A stretch of DNA of 64,000 bases, from contig OZ026843.1 in assembly GCA_964023205.1 (NCBI GenBank), positions 4,015,029 through 4,079,028 of the forward strand. The letters are read 5' to 3'. A program made the position numbers and the translations under genes. Under the pieces are notes generated by a model. It did no database searches, was not told the origin of the DNA, and saw only the letters and a list, made by a program, of their open reading frames with translations. How positions within the stretch are numbered: position 1 is the first letter of the stretch; each line of letters starts with the position of its first letter. The DNA is from Lutraria lutraria. Its lineage: Eukaryota > Mollusca > Bivalvia > Venerida > Mactridae. Positions 14,901 through 26,598 of this stretch are shown here, in pieces.

Positions 14901-17900
14901 GCATTATATAAATGTTAATTCATTATTTTAAGCTGTTTTACACAAAAAAGTTGAATATTTGCCAGGATTTGTAATTTGAGTCATACTGCAGACTGTTGAC
15001 CGGTCAACAGTTTTGACTGTTGACTGCCTCAAAATCGGGTGTTTCCGTAATGAACGTTCGGTAACAATACTGATTGTAGTTGGGGTTATAGTACTACTGT
15101 GTTTTTAGGCTATGCAAGCGTTTATACGATTCTGATTTCTGCAAGCGTTTATACAATTCTGATTTAACAAATGACAATATGGTGATCTGGTAGAAAATTT
15201 CAAATCCAAATCGTTTCCAAGATTTTTCAGAGGAAGAATGGAATAAAGATAAATATAAAAATATTTATATAATGCATTAGGTAATTTCACGGCATTTGTG
15301 AAACAGTCAAACTGTGACCCTCGGTGTCGGGTGACATTTTGAACTGTATATTGTAAAGTTTGTCAAATTAGGACTAAATTTATGAATCAAACTGTAGAAC
15401 AAGCACAGAATTTGAGAAATGACTAATATTTGAAGTTGTCTAACTGTTGATTCATTTAATCATATACAACAAAAGCATCTTGAAGAGGATTCAAAGAATG
15501 CTGATGCTATAGAAAACTAATTCTTTTATCATTTATATCTAAAATTTGCCCTATGCATGCTTTGCCATGTTTGATTTACATTTGACTCAAAACATTTGAA
15601 AAATATTTATGGCGGAAATTTTACAACAGATTTAAAGAAATTCTAGACATGCCACAAGACATGGGGAAAAATATACAATTTATGTCACATACAAGCAAAT
15701 TTAGGTTATATCAGAGGCTGTAATGCTTAAAACATTTCAGACTTCAGACAGGCTAGGTTCATTCTTAGAATGAGGTTTCTAATAGACAAAAAATGCATGT
15801 TTATCATAAATTTTGAATGAGACATGAAAAAAGAAAATAAAACTTACATCAAAGTAAGCTTTGAGTTTATTTCTATCTTCTTCACAGCCAAACACACATA
15901 TGTCCGTCCTGGACACCTTTGTCTGGTCCTGATCTTCAACAATAGATCCACCAGGAGCTATAAACAAAGTAACAATAATACATTGTCAAGGCAACTAAAG
16001 TATGCAGTCATAGCAACAACAAAATTAAGTTTCAGTTCATACAAAAAATGTATGGCTCATCTACCTTAAATTAAAAGTAAAATGTTTTTTTTATCCAAGT
16101 AAATATTTTTTATGAACAGTGAAGAAAATGTATTTAAAACAGAAAGTTCGGACATATAATGCTCTTTCAATCATTTGGATTGAAGCAGAAATTGAACATT
16201 CCATTAGATTTGTGATAACTGTATCTTGATTAAAAAAATTCATTTGGAAATAACTTGCAATTATAAACATTTCAATTGTGTTTTTCATCATTTTACAACA
16301 TAAAAAGTAAAGTGTAATAGTTATTTTTCATTGGAATAACTTCAATAAGCAATAATCATACTGTGAAATCATCTAATTTCAATATCTACATACACAGGGC
16401 TCTCCTTAGACTTTGAATGTCAAGAGTCAATGACTCTTGGGGTCAAATTTTCAAGAGTCAAAATCAAAATTCCAAGAGTCAGCTGTAAAACTTCAAGATT
16501 CAACAATTTGTTTGACGCTGCGGAGGGCCATAGTTATTACGCTTTACTAGTCTTTTAGCAAGAGAAAGAACATTGAAAAGATTAAAAACACATTAATCTA
16601 AGACAATTAATTAAATTTGCATGAAGAAATCTGACATTGCAATACACAAATTGAACATAAATCCGTAGGTCCCGGTAAATATCAACATATATTTGATATT
16701 CAATGATTAATATTCGTAAACATAGTCAATCACATGATTAAATATCAAAAACAAGTTTACATGAAATACTAATAAGATGACATATGCTTGTATCATGTGC
16801 TGTTATCCGAAATTTGTTGTCCGACATTCGTATACTTCACTGAAATGTATGTGTAATAATGTTTTTGAAAATTAATGAGCGAATGCTATTTTGTTGGCCA
16901 TACTTCTAAATGCAACATGATATTGTAGAAAATAGTCCATAAATACTGTCTAAACATATGATTACCAATAAAGTAGTCTATGTAGCAATTTTCGGAAAAT
17001 ACGACTCGGGAGTGTACCGTATGGTACGAACTTTACTCAATACCACTGATTATGCAGAAAGGCAGAACTCGCGATTAATTTGATGGAATAGTTATTTGCA
17101 TTATGAATCATAGCTTGTGGCAATTAGAATTGGTGTTGGTATTGTTTCACGTTCATGTTTAGCGACTCAAATTGTTTTTCGTAGGTCTGCAGTTTAAACG
17201 TTCGATCTCTGCGGGTTACACAACATAAACCCGTCGCCATTTTGCGTAAAGTGTAGATCTACACGCTTAGACGAGAAATCACCGAAACTTCTCTCAAAAC
17301 GATTGCTTTATTGCAATTGCAGTCTTATAATTGTGGAAAGTATTTAGTTGAATGAATTCACGCCAAAATTTTCAAATTATATTTCTACTTCGTCCTTACG
17401 AACGCTGTAAACAACGACATGGTAATGACATGCTTTTTGTTTTCGGCGTCTATTTTTGGACTGACTCCGCCTCAAAACCCATTAGCGCCAATCAGCAACG
17501 AGTATTCTGACCTCGATATTTCACTGATTTTGATAATCAGTCAGAAATGATGCGCGTCGGGAAATACCCCCGGGTCAAAGTTGACGCATGGAGTATTTAC
17601 ATTGCGGGTCAAACAAGCGTATTTTGAAATTTTCGTGCGTCAAAACCCGGGAGCTCGGGTCAAAGGAGAGCCCTGATACATATAATTCAACTCACTGCTC
17701 ATTTGAAAAGATATTATCAGTATATTCAGTTATCATTTAAATCTCAAGAATAATTGATTTCATAATCATATCACAATGGTCCTACTTATGATTATCAATG
17801 AATTACCACTTCCTTATTGATGACAATAAAACTTCAGGTTTGTTCTGCATTTCACTTATAACTTAAAATGTTGTTAAAACCAAAACACTAAAATTGATTT

Positions 17901-20900
17901 TTTTCTAAAGATAATATGTGAATTAGTGTGTATGAATATAAGATATTTTCAAACTAAAATGTGTTTCTATTTTTAGACACGAAAACAGAAAGTGTAGAAT
18001 TATTCAACAAATTTGTACAATTAACAATGATGTTAATAATTCTTAAAATAGAATAATACAATTTTAAACTACAGTCAGGATATCTATATTCACCAACATG
18101 ATTAAATTGAAATAGAACAACATCAAACTTGCTTGAAATTGCAAAGCAAAGGGTAAATAATGAGAAGAGGCGTAAGCCACTCTGTTCCTGGAGATATTCT
18201 GCACTATTGCATCATATTAGCAATCATTCCTGCAAAGATAGTATTCATCAGACAAAATGAAGCATACCTAGTTGTCCGCCAGCAAACAAAACATCAAAAA
18301 GAACATCTGCGTAACGGCGGTAGTCTAATTTAGAGCTATCCAAAAATTTTGAAACCTGCAAAATGAAAATAAAATGTTGAACAAAATGCAGTGAGAATTT
18401 GAATTAGCAAATAAAACCATTTTAGCTAGAACTACAACAAAACCAACTTTTTTATCCATATCAAAATTTATAAACACACAATTTATAAAATGTAAGTGGT
18501 TTAGATTGTCATCAACATAAGTGCTATGTTTATGGCAAGATTGAAGATAGCTACCAAAATAATAATTCCTGTAAGACTTCAGACAACTTTTGTAGAGACA
18601 AGACTTACTTACTGAAATAATTACTCAAGTATTGTACATGCATAAAATCTGAAGAAAAAATAGCTCCATATATTACATCAGCCCCACATAGAAATGAGAA
18701 ATTAAATAAGCTTAACTCATATAATATCAATACTTACTAAATCTAGATCTGCTTCAGTGTCATTGATTCCCTGAATAACAGCATCACGGAATGCCGAAGG
18801 ATCGTATTTTTCTTTTTCATCTACAATTGAAAAGTATTAAATGAAGGTTATTTTAAAAAAATACAAACCATACTTCAGCATGACCGACACAACTACAACT
18901 TATCTTGATGTAAGTTTTTTCGTAACAATACATTGCATTTTCAACCACTTTCGAAAGTTACCACATCACATTATAACATTCTTACAAGTCAGTTTAGCAA
19001 CCCCAAAAGCTTAAGTGGCTTATCAGTTAATCTGTAGAAAATCAATGCTTTTTCGCACTAGTGTAACTTTTTTTGTTGTAAATTAAAAAGTTTTTGTTGT
19101 ATCTGTTATCTGTAAAAACCATATTTAAGCTAATAAAATTCTCTTTAATCTGATATAAATATCAGCATGGTAGAAAATAAAGAGATTAATTACTGATAAG
19201 TTAATTATCTAACACATGTCATATCTGACCCCTTGATTGTTTATTGTAATTTTACAACATCCGCATGACACCTACTGTGTTTGTCTGTGAATGCGACCAC
19301 TAGAGCGTGTATGAATATCAATTAGTCTGGGTTCATTGAACAGGAATTTGAATGACCTTTATGTTGATGTAATCAAAATTAAAATATGAGCATCCTGAGC
19401 CAAGAAAATAATCCCCAAAGTCAAACCCATTTAAAACTATTTTCGTCCGTAATATTGTTTATTTGGTTTTATCATCGTATTCTACAAAGGCTTAGCTTTA
19501 TTTTGATAGTAAATTTATTTTTCGGAAATGACTATAAAGCAGTCGCATTTTCATTTGAACACGCGCCGTCCTCGTATTTGAACTCGTAATCCGAGGTCAA
19601 ATGTGCCGCCATTTTGATTTTACTACTGAGCGAACAAACCGAGCGAAAATACGACGATTATTCATTTAAACTACCGATCTTGCGACTTTCATGAATGAAA
19701 TAGATGAATATTAACGGTAAGTTGATAATTTAAACCAAAAATATTGTTAATGTGCCCCTGTGACTTCATTTATAGAAATAGAAATCAACGATCTATTTTT
19801 AGAAATTATGTTAATTAGGTCGTCGCAAAAATCTTAATCTACTCGTCGTTTCCTTGACTATTTCGATCATAATGTCGTCTTTTCTAACATTTATCAATGA
19901 AACTAGCTTGAAATCATGTTAAGAAGTCAGATTCTTTACGTATTGTGCATTTTTTAAGTTTATTTTTGTGAAAATACGAAAGTACGAAACGAGGACGAAA
20001 CATTTCATTTTTTCCGCGACGATTCGTACCGTCGTTCGATTTTCGTCTCTAATTAAAGTATTGCATTCTTCATAGTATATACATTATTAATTGAATGTTA
20101 TATTTTGATTTTCAGATTTGGTGAATAAGAAGTAAAAAAAACTCCAGGAAAACATTATGAATTGCTCATCATCCAGATTTATATGATAGTTGAAAAATCT
20201 CCTCCAAACTACTCACTGTGACAAATGACTGTGTTATTGAACTTAATAACTTAACACAAAATAAAAATTGGAAGTTTATTTAATTTCTTGCTCTTATTAA
20301 TAGTGATTCAGCATTAGTGAATGTTTTTATTTTTAATCTGTTCTTCACATTTATAGATATAAAACATTTCAATAATTCATACAATAAATCTCTTCTAGTA
20401 TTATACAAAAAGTAAGTTATATGAATCATGATGATTTATTGAGAAGTAAATTTCATTTTATGCAAGATTTTAAAATGCAACTGAAGATACTAGACAAAGA
20501 AATAACTCTAAATATTACTAGAATATTTAGTTGTTTAAATCTGTTGTTCAACAGCCCATTCAACAACTATGGTAATTTCAGTCACCCCAGAAAAGGAGAG
20601 ATACGATAGTATCGGATTCTCCTGTGGATTTTATACCTTTAATTAATTTCTATTATGAATAAAATAAAAATGTTATATGTTGTCAATATTTGTTAGTATA
20701 AGTACTGAACATGCCTATGATTTGTTACCAATAAATGTACCAATGTTATCATTTAAAAATGAGTTGTTATTTCAAAAAATAAAAATTTGTTCCTTAGCAA
20801 TACATTTTTTTTTTAAAAAGTTAATAATTTTCCCTATAAATCCTTAATTTTTTAAATACACAATATCCTGAGAGAAATTTTGACTGCAGAAACAGAATCT

Positions 20901-21663
20901 ACATGAAAAGTGCATTTAGAATGGCAATTTTCAAACAAATATCTTAAAAATTAAAAGAGATATGAAGAATTTTAATTTAAGAAGACTTTGTTCAGGTCCG
21001 CGATCGCGGAATATTTCCTTATACGGAATAGTGATAAAAAATTCACAAAAAATGTAGTAAAATGCCAACTTCAATTCTTCATAACTTTTTTATTTTTCAA
21101 GATATTATAAAAAAATAAAGTGTTCCATGAATGGTAAACACAGATCTTTTAGACTATTTAATTTAAAATGAAATATTTTGAAGTTGAAAATTCAGTTGGG
21201 GTTGCTAGTCAGTTACTCAACATTGAATACTATTCAGTTGTAAGGTCATATTTTTCCTAATATCTGAAAAAATACAGAGTTGTAACGATGGCTTAACCTT
21301 TTCAAATATCAGGACTAGACGAATCAACTAGTCTGCTCGTAACTATGAGAAGAAATTAAATCATATAAAATTCTAAGCTGGTAGTCCAACAGGACGAGTG
21401 AACTGAAAAATATTTGTCATGTCCTGCATATGTTTTTTAGTTTGGAAACGTTCTTCAAATATATAAGCAAGAAAAACTGACAGAAACTTACAAGTGGTCG
21501 AAAGGGTTAGTGGAAACCAAGAACTTTTCTATTTTAAGGCTTACTTTAACAAGTCCTCAAAATAACTTAGAAAATTGAAGTATCTAAACTTCAAAGTTTT
21601 ACCCCTTTTCCTAGTCTTCAGACGTTGGCCCGACAGTGACGGTTTTTCGGCTTTCTGACTCAT
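8993..21663 (-). CDS. BZW: BZW1/BZW2-like eIF5-mimic protein (W2 domain), 13 coding exons
   Basis: This family mimics the eIF5 C-terminal domain and binds eIF2 and eIF3 in the cytosol to tune start-codon selection. Exons (minus): 21663-21603, 18820-18738, 18355-18268, 15957-15848, 14866-14801, 13894-13759, 13461-13352, 12711-12625, 11945-11862, 11362-11297, 10471-10252, 9998-9876, 9012-8993. All join in frame at GT/AG sites, giving 1254 nt, 417 aa plus stop, close to the vertebrate length of about 419. Landmarks are an N-terminal [49 protein letters not shown], the W2 block [18 protein letters not shown] near residue 305, [20 protein letters not shown], and an acidic tail EEESDEED. The start is the first ATG of the exon, six bases after its acceptor. 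No disabling change is seen. Sequence memory cannot separate BZW1 from BZW2; invertebrates usually have a single gene. Confidence 0.96.
9255..9478 (+). mobile_element. tRNA-derived SINE, decayed, in the last BZW intron
   Basis: An A-box-like TGTCAAGTGG lies near 9275 and a B-box-like AGTTCACATCCC near 9330. A GTGAGGAAGCTGTCCAGCT block follows, then a GGTGCAACATAAACCC-like end. From memory, this order matches a SINE frequent in bivalves. A duplicated TAATTACTAATTACTAG block interrupts the tRNA-like head. Boundaries are approximate. Confidence 0.55.
15114..15168. repeat. short tandem duplication (28-bp unit, 2 copies)
   Basis: GCAAGCGTTTATACGATTCT and GCAAGCGTTTATACAATTCT occur in tandem within a BZW intron. 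About 110 bp to the left, near 14995-15025, sit nested inverted GTTGAC/GTCAAC motifs (TGTTGACCGGTCAACA), perhaps part of a decayed element. Confidence 0.6.
16395..17675. mobile_element. 1.28-kb hAT-like DNA transposon, non-autonomous or decayed, in a BZW intron
   Basis: The ends are inverted: CAGGGCTCTCCTTAGAC at the left and the complement of CAGGGCTCTCCTTTGAC at the right. CAGGG-type ends are typical of hAT elements. The flanks share TACATA, a possible degraded 8-bp target duplication. The interior has no transposase ORF. Inside the left end CAAGAGTCAA-type motifs repeat, and inside the right end are GGGTCAAA motifs. The right half is richer in CpG than the surrounding intron and has a GCCATTTTG motif near 17236. 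Superfamily assignment is inferred from the ends only. Confidence 0.5.
19590..20668 (+). ncRNA. candidate two-exon lncRNA, antisense inside BZW intron 1
   Basis: A CpG-containing stretch carries GCCGCCATTTTG at about 19606 (a YY1-type motif), near the probable 5' end. A consensus donor CG|GTAAGT lies at 19717 and a good acceptor TTTTCAG at 20109-20115. A plus-strand AATAAAATAAA is at 20658-20668. This gives exon 1 of roughly 110 bases and exon 2 of about 550. The only ORF of note (20421-20609, 62 aa) shows no recognisable feature. An exon set for an untranslated RNA is inferred from signals alone. The alternative is an unrelated CpG-rich transposon remnant. Confidence 0.3.
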
Positions 21664-22280
21664 CAACTCCTAAAACACCAAAAGAATTAACGTTTATTTT
21701 TATCAAACATTAGGATATTGTAGTTAAAGAATCCACTTCCACCAATCAACTGACGGTCAAACATGATGACTAATTTCCGTGTTGTGTAAAAAACACGACA
21801 AAAAAAATCGACATTTTAACCTCAATGAAACATAAACTATTATAAAATATTAAAACAACGAGTGTTAAATTCATTAGTTAAGTAACCTGTAAAATAACCA
21901 TCAGACAATTAGCGACTAAATAAGCTTTCTACTTTCGTAAACCAGATTCAAAATATTTGTCAAAATTTTGTCCAGCCGGTAACTCACACGTGTTTACTCC
22001 TTTCGCTTAGACAGAATTTTTGAGCGAAGAAAAGAGAAAAATGTAGAAATAATAGAAAAATATAGAAACTGATTAAGTGCACTAAAACATATTTGAAGTT
22101 AAACTTACTTCCTACGATATTTGTTCTTTGTTTACCGACAGAAAAGACACCACAGAAGTAACAACGAAGAAAATCACAAAAGTCTCGTACAGTGACGTTT
22201 GCTCCGAGATCTTGCGCAAAGTTACTAACGCACTGACCAATCGTTGTCGTCTCGTAGGCGTCTTCGGTGTCCTTAGGCAC
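21664..22280 (-). promoter_or_regulatory. BZW 5' UTR exon(s) and promoter region
   Basis: The first coding exon begins at 21669 after an acceptor (GTTTTAG), so at least one upstream non-coding exon is required. A strong minus-strand donor, GGAA|GTAAGTTT, has its exon end at 22109; a 5' UTR exon from about 22280 to 22109 fits. On the plus strand the stretch shows CCAAT (GACCAATCG, near 22237) and a TGACGT element (near 22192), with more CpG than the intron. The reading frame open across 22280-21984 does not resemble the family and is not proposed as coding. Confidence 0.45.
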
Positions 22281-22284
22281 TACT

Positions 22285-22323
22285 AAGACCTATACATTAC
22301 AAATATTGTAATGTATAGGTCTT
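22285..22323. repeat. perfect 18-bp inverted repeat with 3-nt loop
   Basis: The left arm AAGACCTATACATTACAA is followed by ATA and then the exact reverse complement. GCACTA-type motifs lie on both sides (GGCACTACTA left, GGCACTATTA right) in the same orientation, resembling a target duplication around a tiny palindromic insertion. It sits next to the presumed BZW transcription start. Confidence 0.8.
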
Positions 22324-22670
22324 TGGGCACTATTATGCTTTTATTCCGTTATTCTGCTCTGTTTCTATGTAAAATCGTTAAATCCTTGCTATATTTAAAA
22401 TATCACGCATGACATCATTTCGTAAATTCTGTAGCAGCTGAAACTCAAAAACCATATAACATACATATACATTTTCTGAAAGTTTAAATAGTTGACTTCT
22501 GCCGGAAATAATATTTTGTTATATTTCTCAGTTAATTTTTAGCTATACCCACTAGAATGTAATCGACCTGAAACATATTGGTACCATGCAGTAGATATTT
22601 TTTTAAATGGCATAAGTAGGTATAGTATAAACATCGGGGGGCACAACTTAATGTATTTAAAATGTTAGTA

Positions 22671-22720
22671 AGATGGCGGAGTAAATGTGACTTTTTTGTG
22701 CAAAAATGGACACGTTTTCG
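22671..22720 (+). CDS. candidate first exon (5 codons) of a gene divergent from BZW
   Basis: AAGATGGCGGAG at 22670-22681 is a YY1-type motif common at animal promoters. It is followed by an ATG at 22706 that encodes MDTFS and runs directly into a consensus donor TCG|GTAAGT at 22721 (phase 0). The ATG inside the YY1 motif is closed by TAA after three codons. The BZW 5' end lies about 400 bp away on the other strand, suggesting a bidirectional promoter. The downstream exon is not certain; the exon at 39618-39902 is in compatible phase. Based on motif and splice signal only. Confidence 0.3.
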
Positions 22721-23042
22721 GTAAGTTTGACCATTTTATTACATTACAGGATGTAAAGTAATAAAAAAAATATAATTATATGTAGAAGTAATACATATTT
22801 ATAAATAAAAAAAATAAATGAAAAGACATGCACTTTACGACTTACAGAATAAAATACAACTGAAAGAGCAAACGTATATACGATGATAATAAAACATGAA
22901 AGTTGATCATTTGAATAATACCAACATAATACAAACAATTTAATTGGCCCTCAGTTTGTATCATTTGTTAATGTAGATGAATATAATTGCTAAAAAGCTA
23001 TAAAGTTAAAATACTGAAATAAAACTGGTGAATTATTTTTGT

Positions 23043-23068
23043 CAAGGACTTATGTATATAAGTCCTTG
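23043..23068. repeat. perfect 11-bp inverted repeat with 4-nt loop
   Basis: CAAGGACTTAT, GTAT, then ATAAGTCCTTG. It is followed by a T-rich run. The role is unknown; it may be another miniature palindrome like the one at 22285. The rest of 22721-23720 shows no gene or clear repeat. Confidence 0.75.
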
Positions 23069-23722
23069 TTTTTGTGTGTCTTTTTTGCTGCGAGTCTTTC
23101 CAACCTTTTACTATGTCATTTTCTTTTTCCTTTGCAAAGACAAGTATCTAATTTTGTAACAACATCATACTAATAGCTTCAAAACAATACAGCCCTTTCC
23201 ACTAAAAAAACAGTACGTAACAGCAGGGAACATTATACACATGTATAAAGCGATGACCGATATACAAGCGAGATATCGATCGTCTGCCGAATTTGAACAA
23301 CAACAACTATTAAGATAGACAAATTTCGAAATATTAGTCAAAAAGATTCTAAATTATGACGATCTAAATTTTAATATAAAATAACAAAATATATATCTTT
23401 TAATATCTGCATAGAACCATTTGCACCTAAGGTTTTATTTTGTGTTATTTTAGTTAAAATCCAGGTTAAAGATACCCATGTTTGGTGATATGGTCAGATT
23501 TTTATATAGACAATGAAGGAAAAAATCCCTGCCACAGTGGTGTAATATATCTGCAATTATGACGATCTAAATATTAATTGAAATATATGAAATTAATATC
23601 AAATAATGCGTAAGACATTGAAAATTACTGAACATTTTGCACCTAAGAGATGGATTGTCTAGTTATTTTGTTATTAAGAGAAATGTATGCAGCCCCTTCT
23701 TATTTCTATATAGAAAAAATGA

Positions 23723-24103
23723 GGGCTATCGATTAACCGCTTAAGGAGAATTCTTCCACATGTTTAACAAATTAAATGTGTATTCTTTGTTCTTAAAATT
23801 TTCATTTCTCTGAATGAATAGTTTCTCATCATAGATTACTATGTTTGCCAAGAGGTCCATGGAGTCGGTTCTTAAATAAATCAATTAATTGGAAGTGGCT
23901 ACGTATAAATTCAAGCCATAGAACAATTTATATTGATTTACTTTCATTATTCCTACAAGAAAATTAAATTCAGCTATCTCCAGGACTGCAATTTTGAAGT
24001 CACAGTTTAGATGGGTTACTTGATAACAAAAGATTCGTGATTCGATTTGTGAATCGTAAGTGTTGAATCGTAGATTGGATCTTACCCAACGATCCACAGC
24101 CCT
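23723..24103. mobile_element. possible hAT-type MITE, about 380 bp
   Basis: The right end, read on the minus strand, begins AGGGCTGTGGATCGTTGG, and the left end reads GGGCTATCGATTAACC, an imperfect inverted pair. Repeated GATTCG motifs lie inside the right end. The flanks show no clear target duplication. Weak assignment. Confidence 0.3.
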
Positions 24104-24299
24104 ACTCGGCAGCTATATAGTTTAAACAGCGACGCTATATTACACCCTGGTTTAAATATTAAATAAAACTTTCAGAAAATGTAAAATTTATGCATGTGGT
24201 ATCAGTAGGAATGAAGTTTTAATTGTAGTAAGTTGGAATTTATATGAAATTCGAAATGATTTGACTTGTTGACAATAGTGAAAATAGTCAGTGAATTAC

Positions 24300-24321
24300 G
24301 ACAGACAGACAGACAGACAGA
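24300..24321. repeat. (GACA)n microsatellite forming the 3' tail of the CR1-like fragment
   Basis: Five to six GACA units directly adjoin the AATAAA-bearing 3' end of the fragment. Confidence 0.85.
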
Positions 24322-25525
24322 TATTTTTATTCAGACTTGTACATGGTACATCATCTACATACATAAATACAAACATAAACTGTCAACGTAATTTACAATT
24401 AAACGATAAAATGAACAAAATTGGACATAACATTTTAAACAAAGAATCATACACAAGTTGCACAAATATATATAGGTAATGGAGATGAACAGAATTTATC
24501 TTTCAACATAAGTAATATTAGAACGAATTTTTAATGCAATTTTAACATACAATGATATATTAATTAACTCTGATTTATCAACATTGCTTAACAATTGTGA
24601 ATATTTCTGTACAGAAGGTTTAACATAGTATATTTTTTGGATATATTTATGCCTGATTTCAGAATAACAAGGACATATACACATAAAATGATACTCGTCT
24701 TCAATATCATTAGAATTACAATAAATACAGTGTCTTTCATTTCGAGGTTTATTATCATTAGCAAATCTACCTGTTTGTATCCGTAACGGATGAACGAACA
24801 GACATGCGTAGTCTACAAAAGTATATTCTAAAAGATTTTGGTAAAATATCAAGATACATTTCATAACCAAAAGCTGGTTTAAAAAATGTATAAAGATCCA
24901 TCATAGTATTAACAGTACATATGCATATTAACAATGTCCAACCACTCTTGTTTTTACGATTCGATAACCCGCATCTTAAAAACTAAAGGGAAATACTTAT
25001 TATTAATATTATGCACATTATTAAACATATCTGCAAAATCATAATCAATTAACATTTTCTTGACATCATATACCCAGTTAATACAACCTTTATTACAATC
25101 GTCTACAGCTTGTTTATATACATACCTTAATAGAATATTATCACTAGACTGAATTTTCAACCAATATTTTATGATACTTACATATCTATTTACAAATAAC
25201 GGGTAACGTCCTAATTCACCATACACAAAATGCATTACATGTCGTTTGTTTTACCTTTAACAACCTTTTTAAAAACTTTAAATGCAGTCTTTCTATTTCT
25301 TTAGATTTTGTATAACCCCAAACTTCAGACCCATAACTTATAATAGAACCAACAAACGCATCAAATAATTGACAAAATGTCAGGGGCTTTAAATCAAACT
25401 CTTTACACTTAATAAATAATACATTCAAGGCTTTCAATCCTTTCCCAACTAAATATTCTTGGTTCAGGTTAAAACTACCGGTGTAATTAAATACTACACC
25501 TAAATAATTAAAATCATTAACAACT
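24300..25525 (-). mobile_element. 5'-truncated CR1-like non-LTR retrotransposon fragment
   Basis: Only the end of the reverse-transcriptase ORF remains. On the minus strand it reads VNDFNYLGVVFNYTG, then SYGSEVWGY, ERLHLKFLKRLLKVK, VYGELGRYPL, IIKYW, and a C-terminal RHCIYCNSNDIEDEYHFMC segment with a C-x2-C..H..C pattern. The pieces at 25525-25216, 25235-24954 and 24870-24496 are in different frames, so at least two frameshifts have broken it. The 3' end carries AATAAAAATATCTG and a (CTGT)n run that ends the element at 24300, as is usual for CR1-like tails. There is no intact protein. Confidence 0.8.
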
Positions 25526-26249
25526 TACGCGTTATTCTTACACGTGGACGGTCAGTAAATGATTTAGAAAGGGAGACAACAACAACAGTCTAGCAGGTAC
25601 ATTTATCAAAGGTTACCAAACATAGACCGTCAGTTATTTGGTAACAAGGCAAATTTTGAATATGACGTTTTGTAGATGATGTTATTGGAATCATTGAAAA
25701 GTAAAATTAGAATAAAGAGAGAATTACTAAACAATACAATAAAATCATTATTCACAGTTAGTAAAATTTCTGGAAGCTACCATGCAACCACCTTCCAAAT
25801 TAATACAACGAAATAATCTACTTATTACAAAAATCAGATCATTTTTAGGGGTGCAACGATATAGCTTAACCCGTATTGCGATGTATTGCAATATTATATA
25901 TATAGCCAACCCATATTGCAATACGTATATAGTAATACAGAGAGGTAATGAAAAACACAAACTAAAGTCACTGTAAACTAAAGTGTTAACCCATTACCAC
26001 ATAGAGTTATAACAGTATAAGGTAGTTAGTTCATTCATAAAGTGTAACTAGTTGATGGCTTATCAGTACCAACCAATTTACGTTTCATGATTGGAAAACT
26101 GCAATTAATCAACACATTGTTCAGGTATTCAGAGGGATGAATCAATATCGTGTCTTCATTCATTTAAGGTAGTTCGCGGTGTTGCTTGGCCAGAAATAAA
26201 GTTTGTTAGAACGACATGACATTTGGAGGAATTATGTCCAACCCAAAAG
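25526..26249. other. no gene recognised
   Basis: AT-rich sequence without credible exons. A TAGGGGTGCAACGAT stretch near 25846 resembles a hAT-type terminus, but no partner end was found. Confidence 0.5.
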
Positions 26250-26574
26250 TAGCATTGTCCGCATTGAATGTACACCTTTATTGTAGGAACATAGTATGCT
26301 TTTAATGTACACCTTTATTGTAGGAACATAGTATGCATTGAATGTACACCTTTATTGTAGGAACATAGTATGCTTTTAATGTACACCTTTATTGTAGGAA
26401 CATAGTATGCTTTTAATGTACACCTTTATTGTAGGAACATAGTATGCTTTTAATGTACATCTTTATTGTAGGAACATAGTATGCTTTTAATGTACATCTT
26501 TATTGTAGGAACATAGTATGCTTTTAATGTACATCTTTATTGTAGGAACATAGTATGCTTTTAATGTACATCTT
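26250..26574. repeat. 37-bp minisatellite, left part (about 9 copies)
   Basis: Units follow TGAATGTACACCTTTATTG, then TAGGAACATAGTATGCAT (37 bp). Toward the right edge the units switch to a CTTTTAATGTACATCT variant. The same variant resumes on the far side of the LINE at 32069, which shows that one array was split. Confidence 0.95.
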
Positions 26575-26598
26575 TTTTTTTTTTTTCTTTTTTTTTTT
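26573..26598 (-). repeat. poly(A) tail of the inserted LINE (plus-strand T run)
   Basis: A run of T broken by one C at 26587, lying between the minisatellite and the LINE 3' UTR. In minus-strand orientation this is the expected 3' A tail. Confidence 0.85.

Noticed and set aside
21984..22280. 98-codon minus-strand ORF at the BZW 5' end as an N-terminal extension
   Set aside because: It does not resemble the family, and the ATG in the next exon gives the expected N terminus. A donor inside this frame fits a 5' UTR exon better.
23885..24097. 70-codon minus-strand ORF
   Set aside because: Falls within a possible MITE rich in GATTCG motifs; no protein features.
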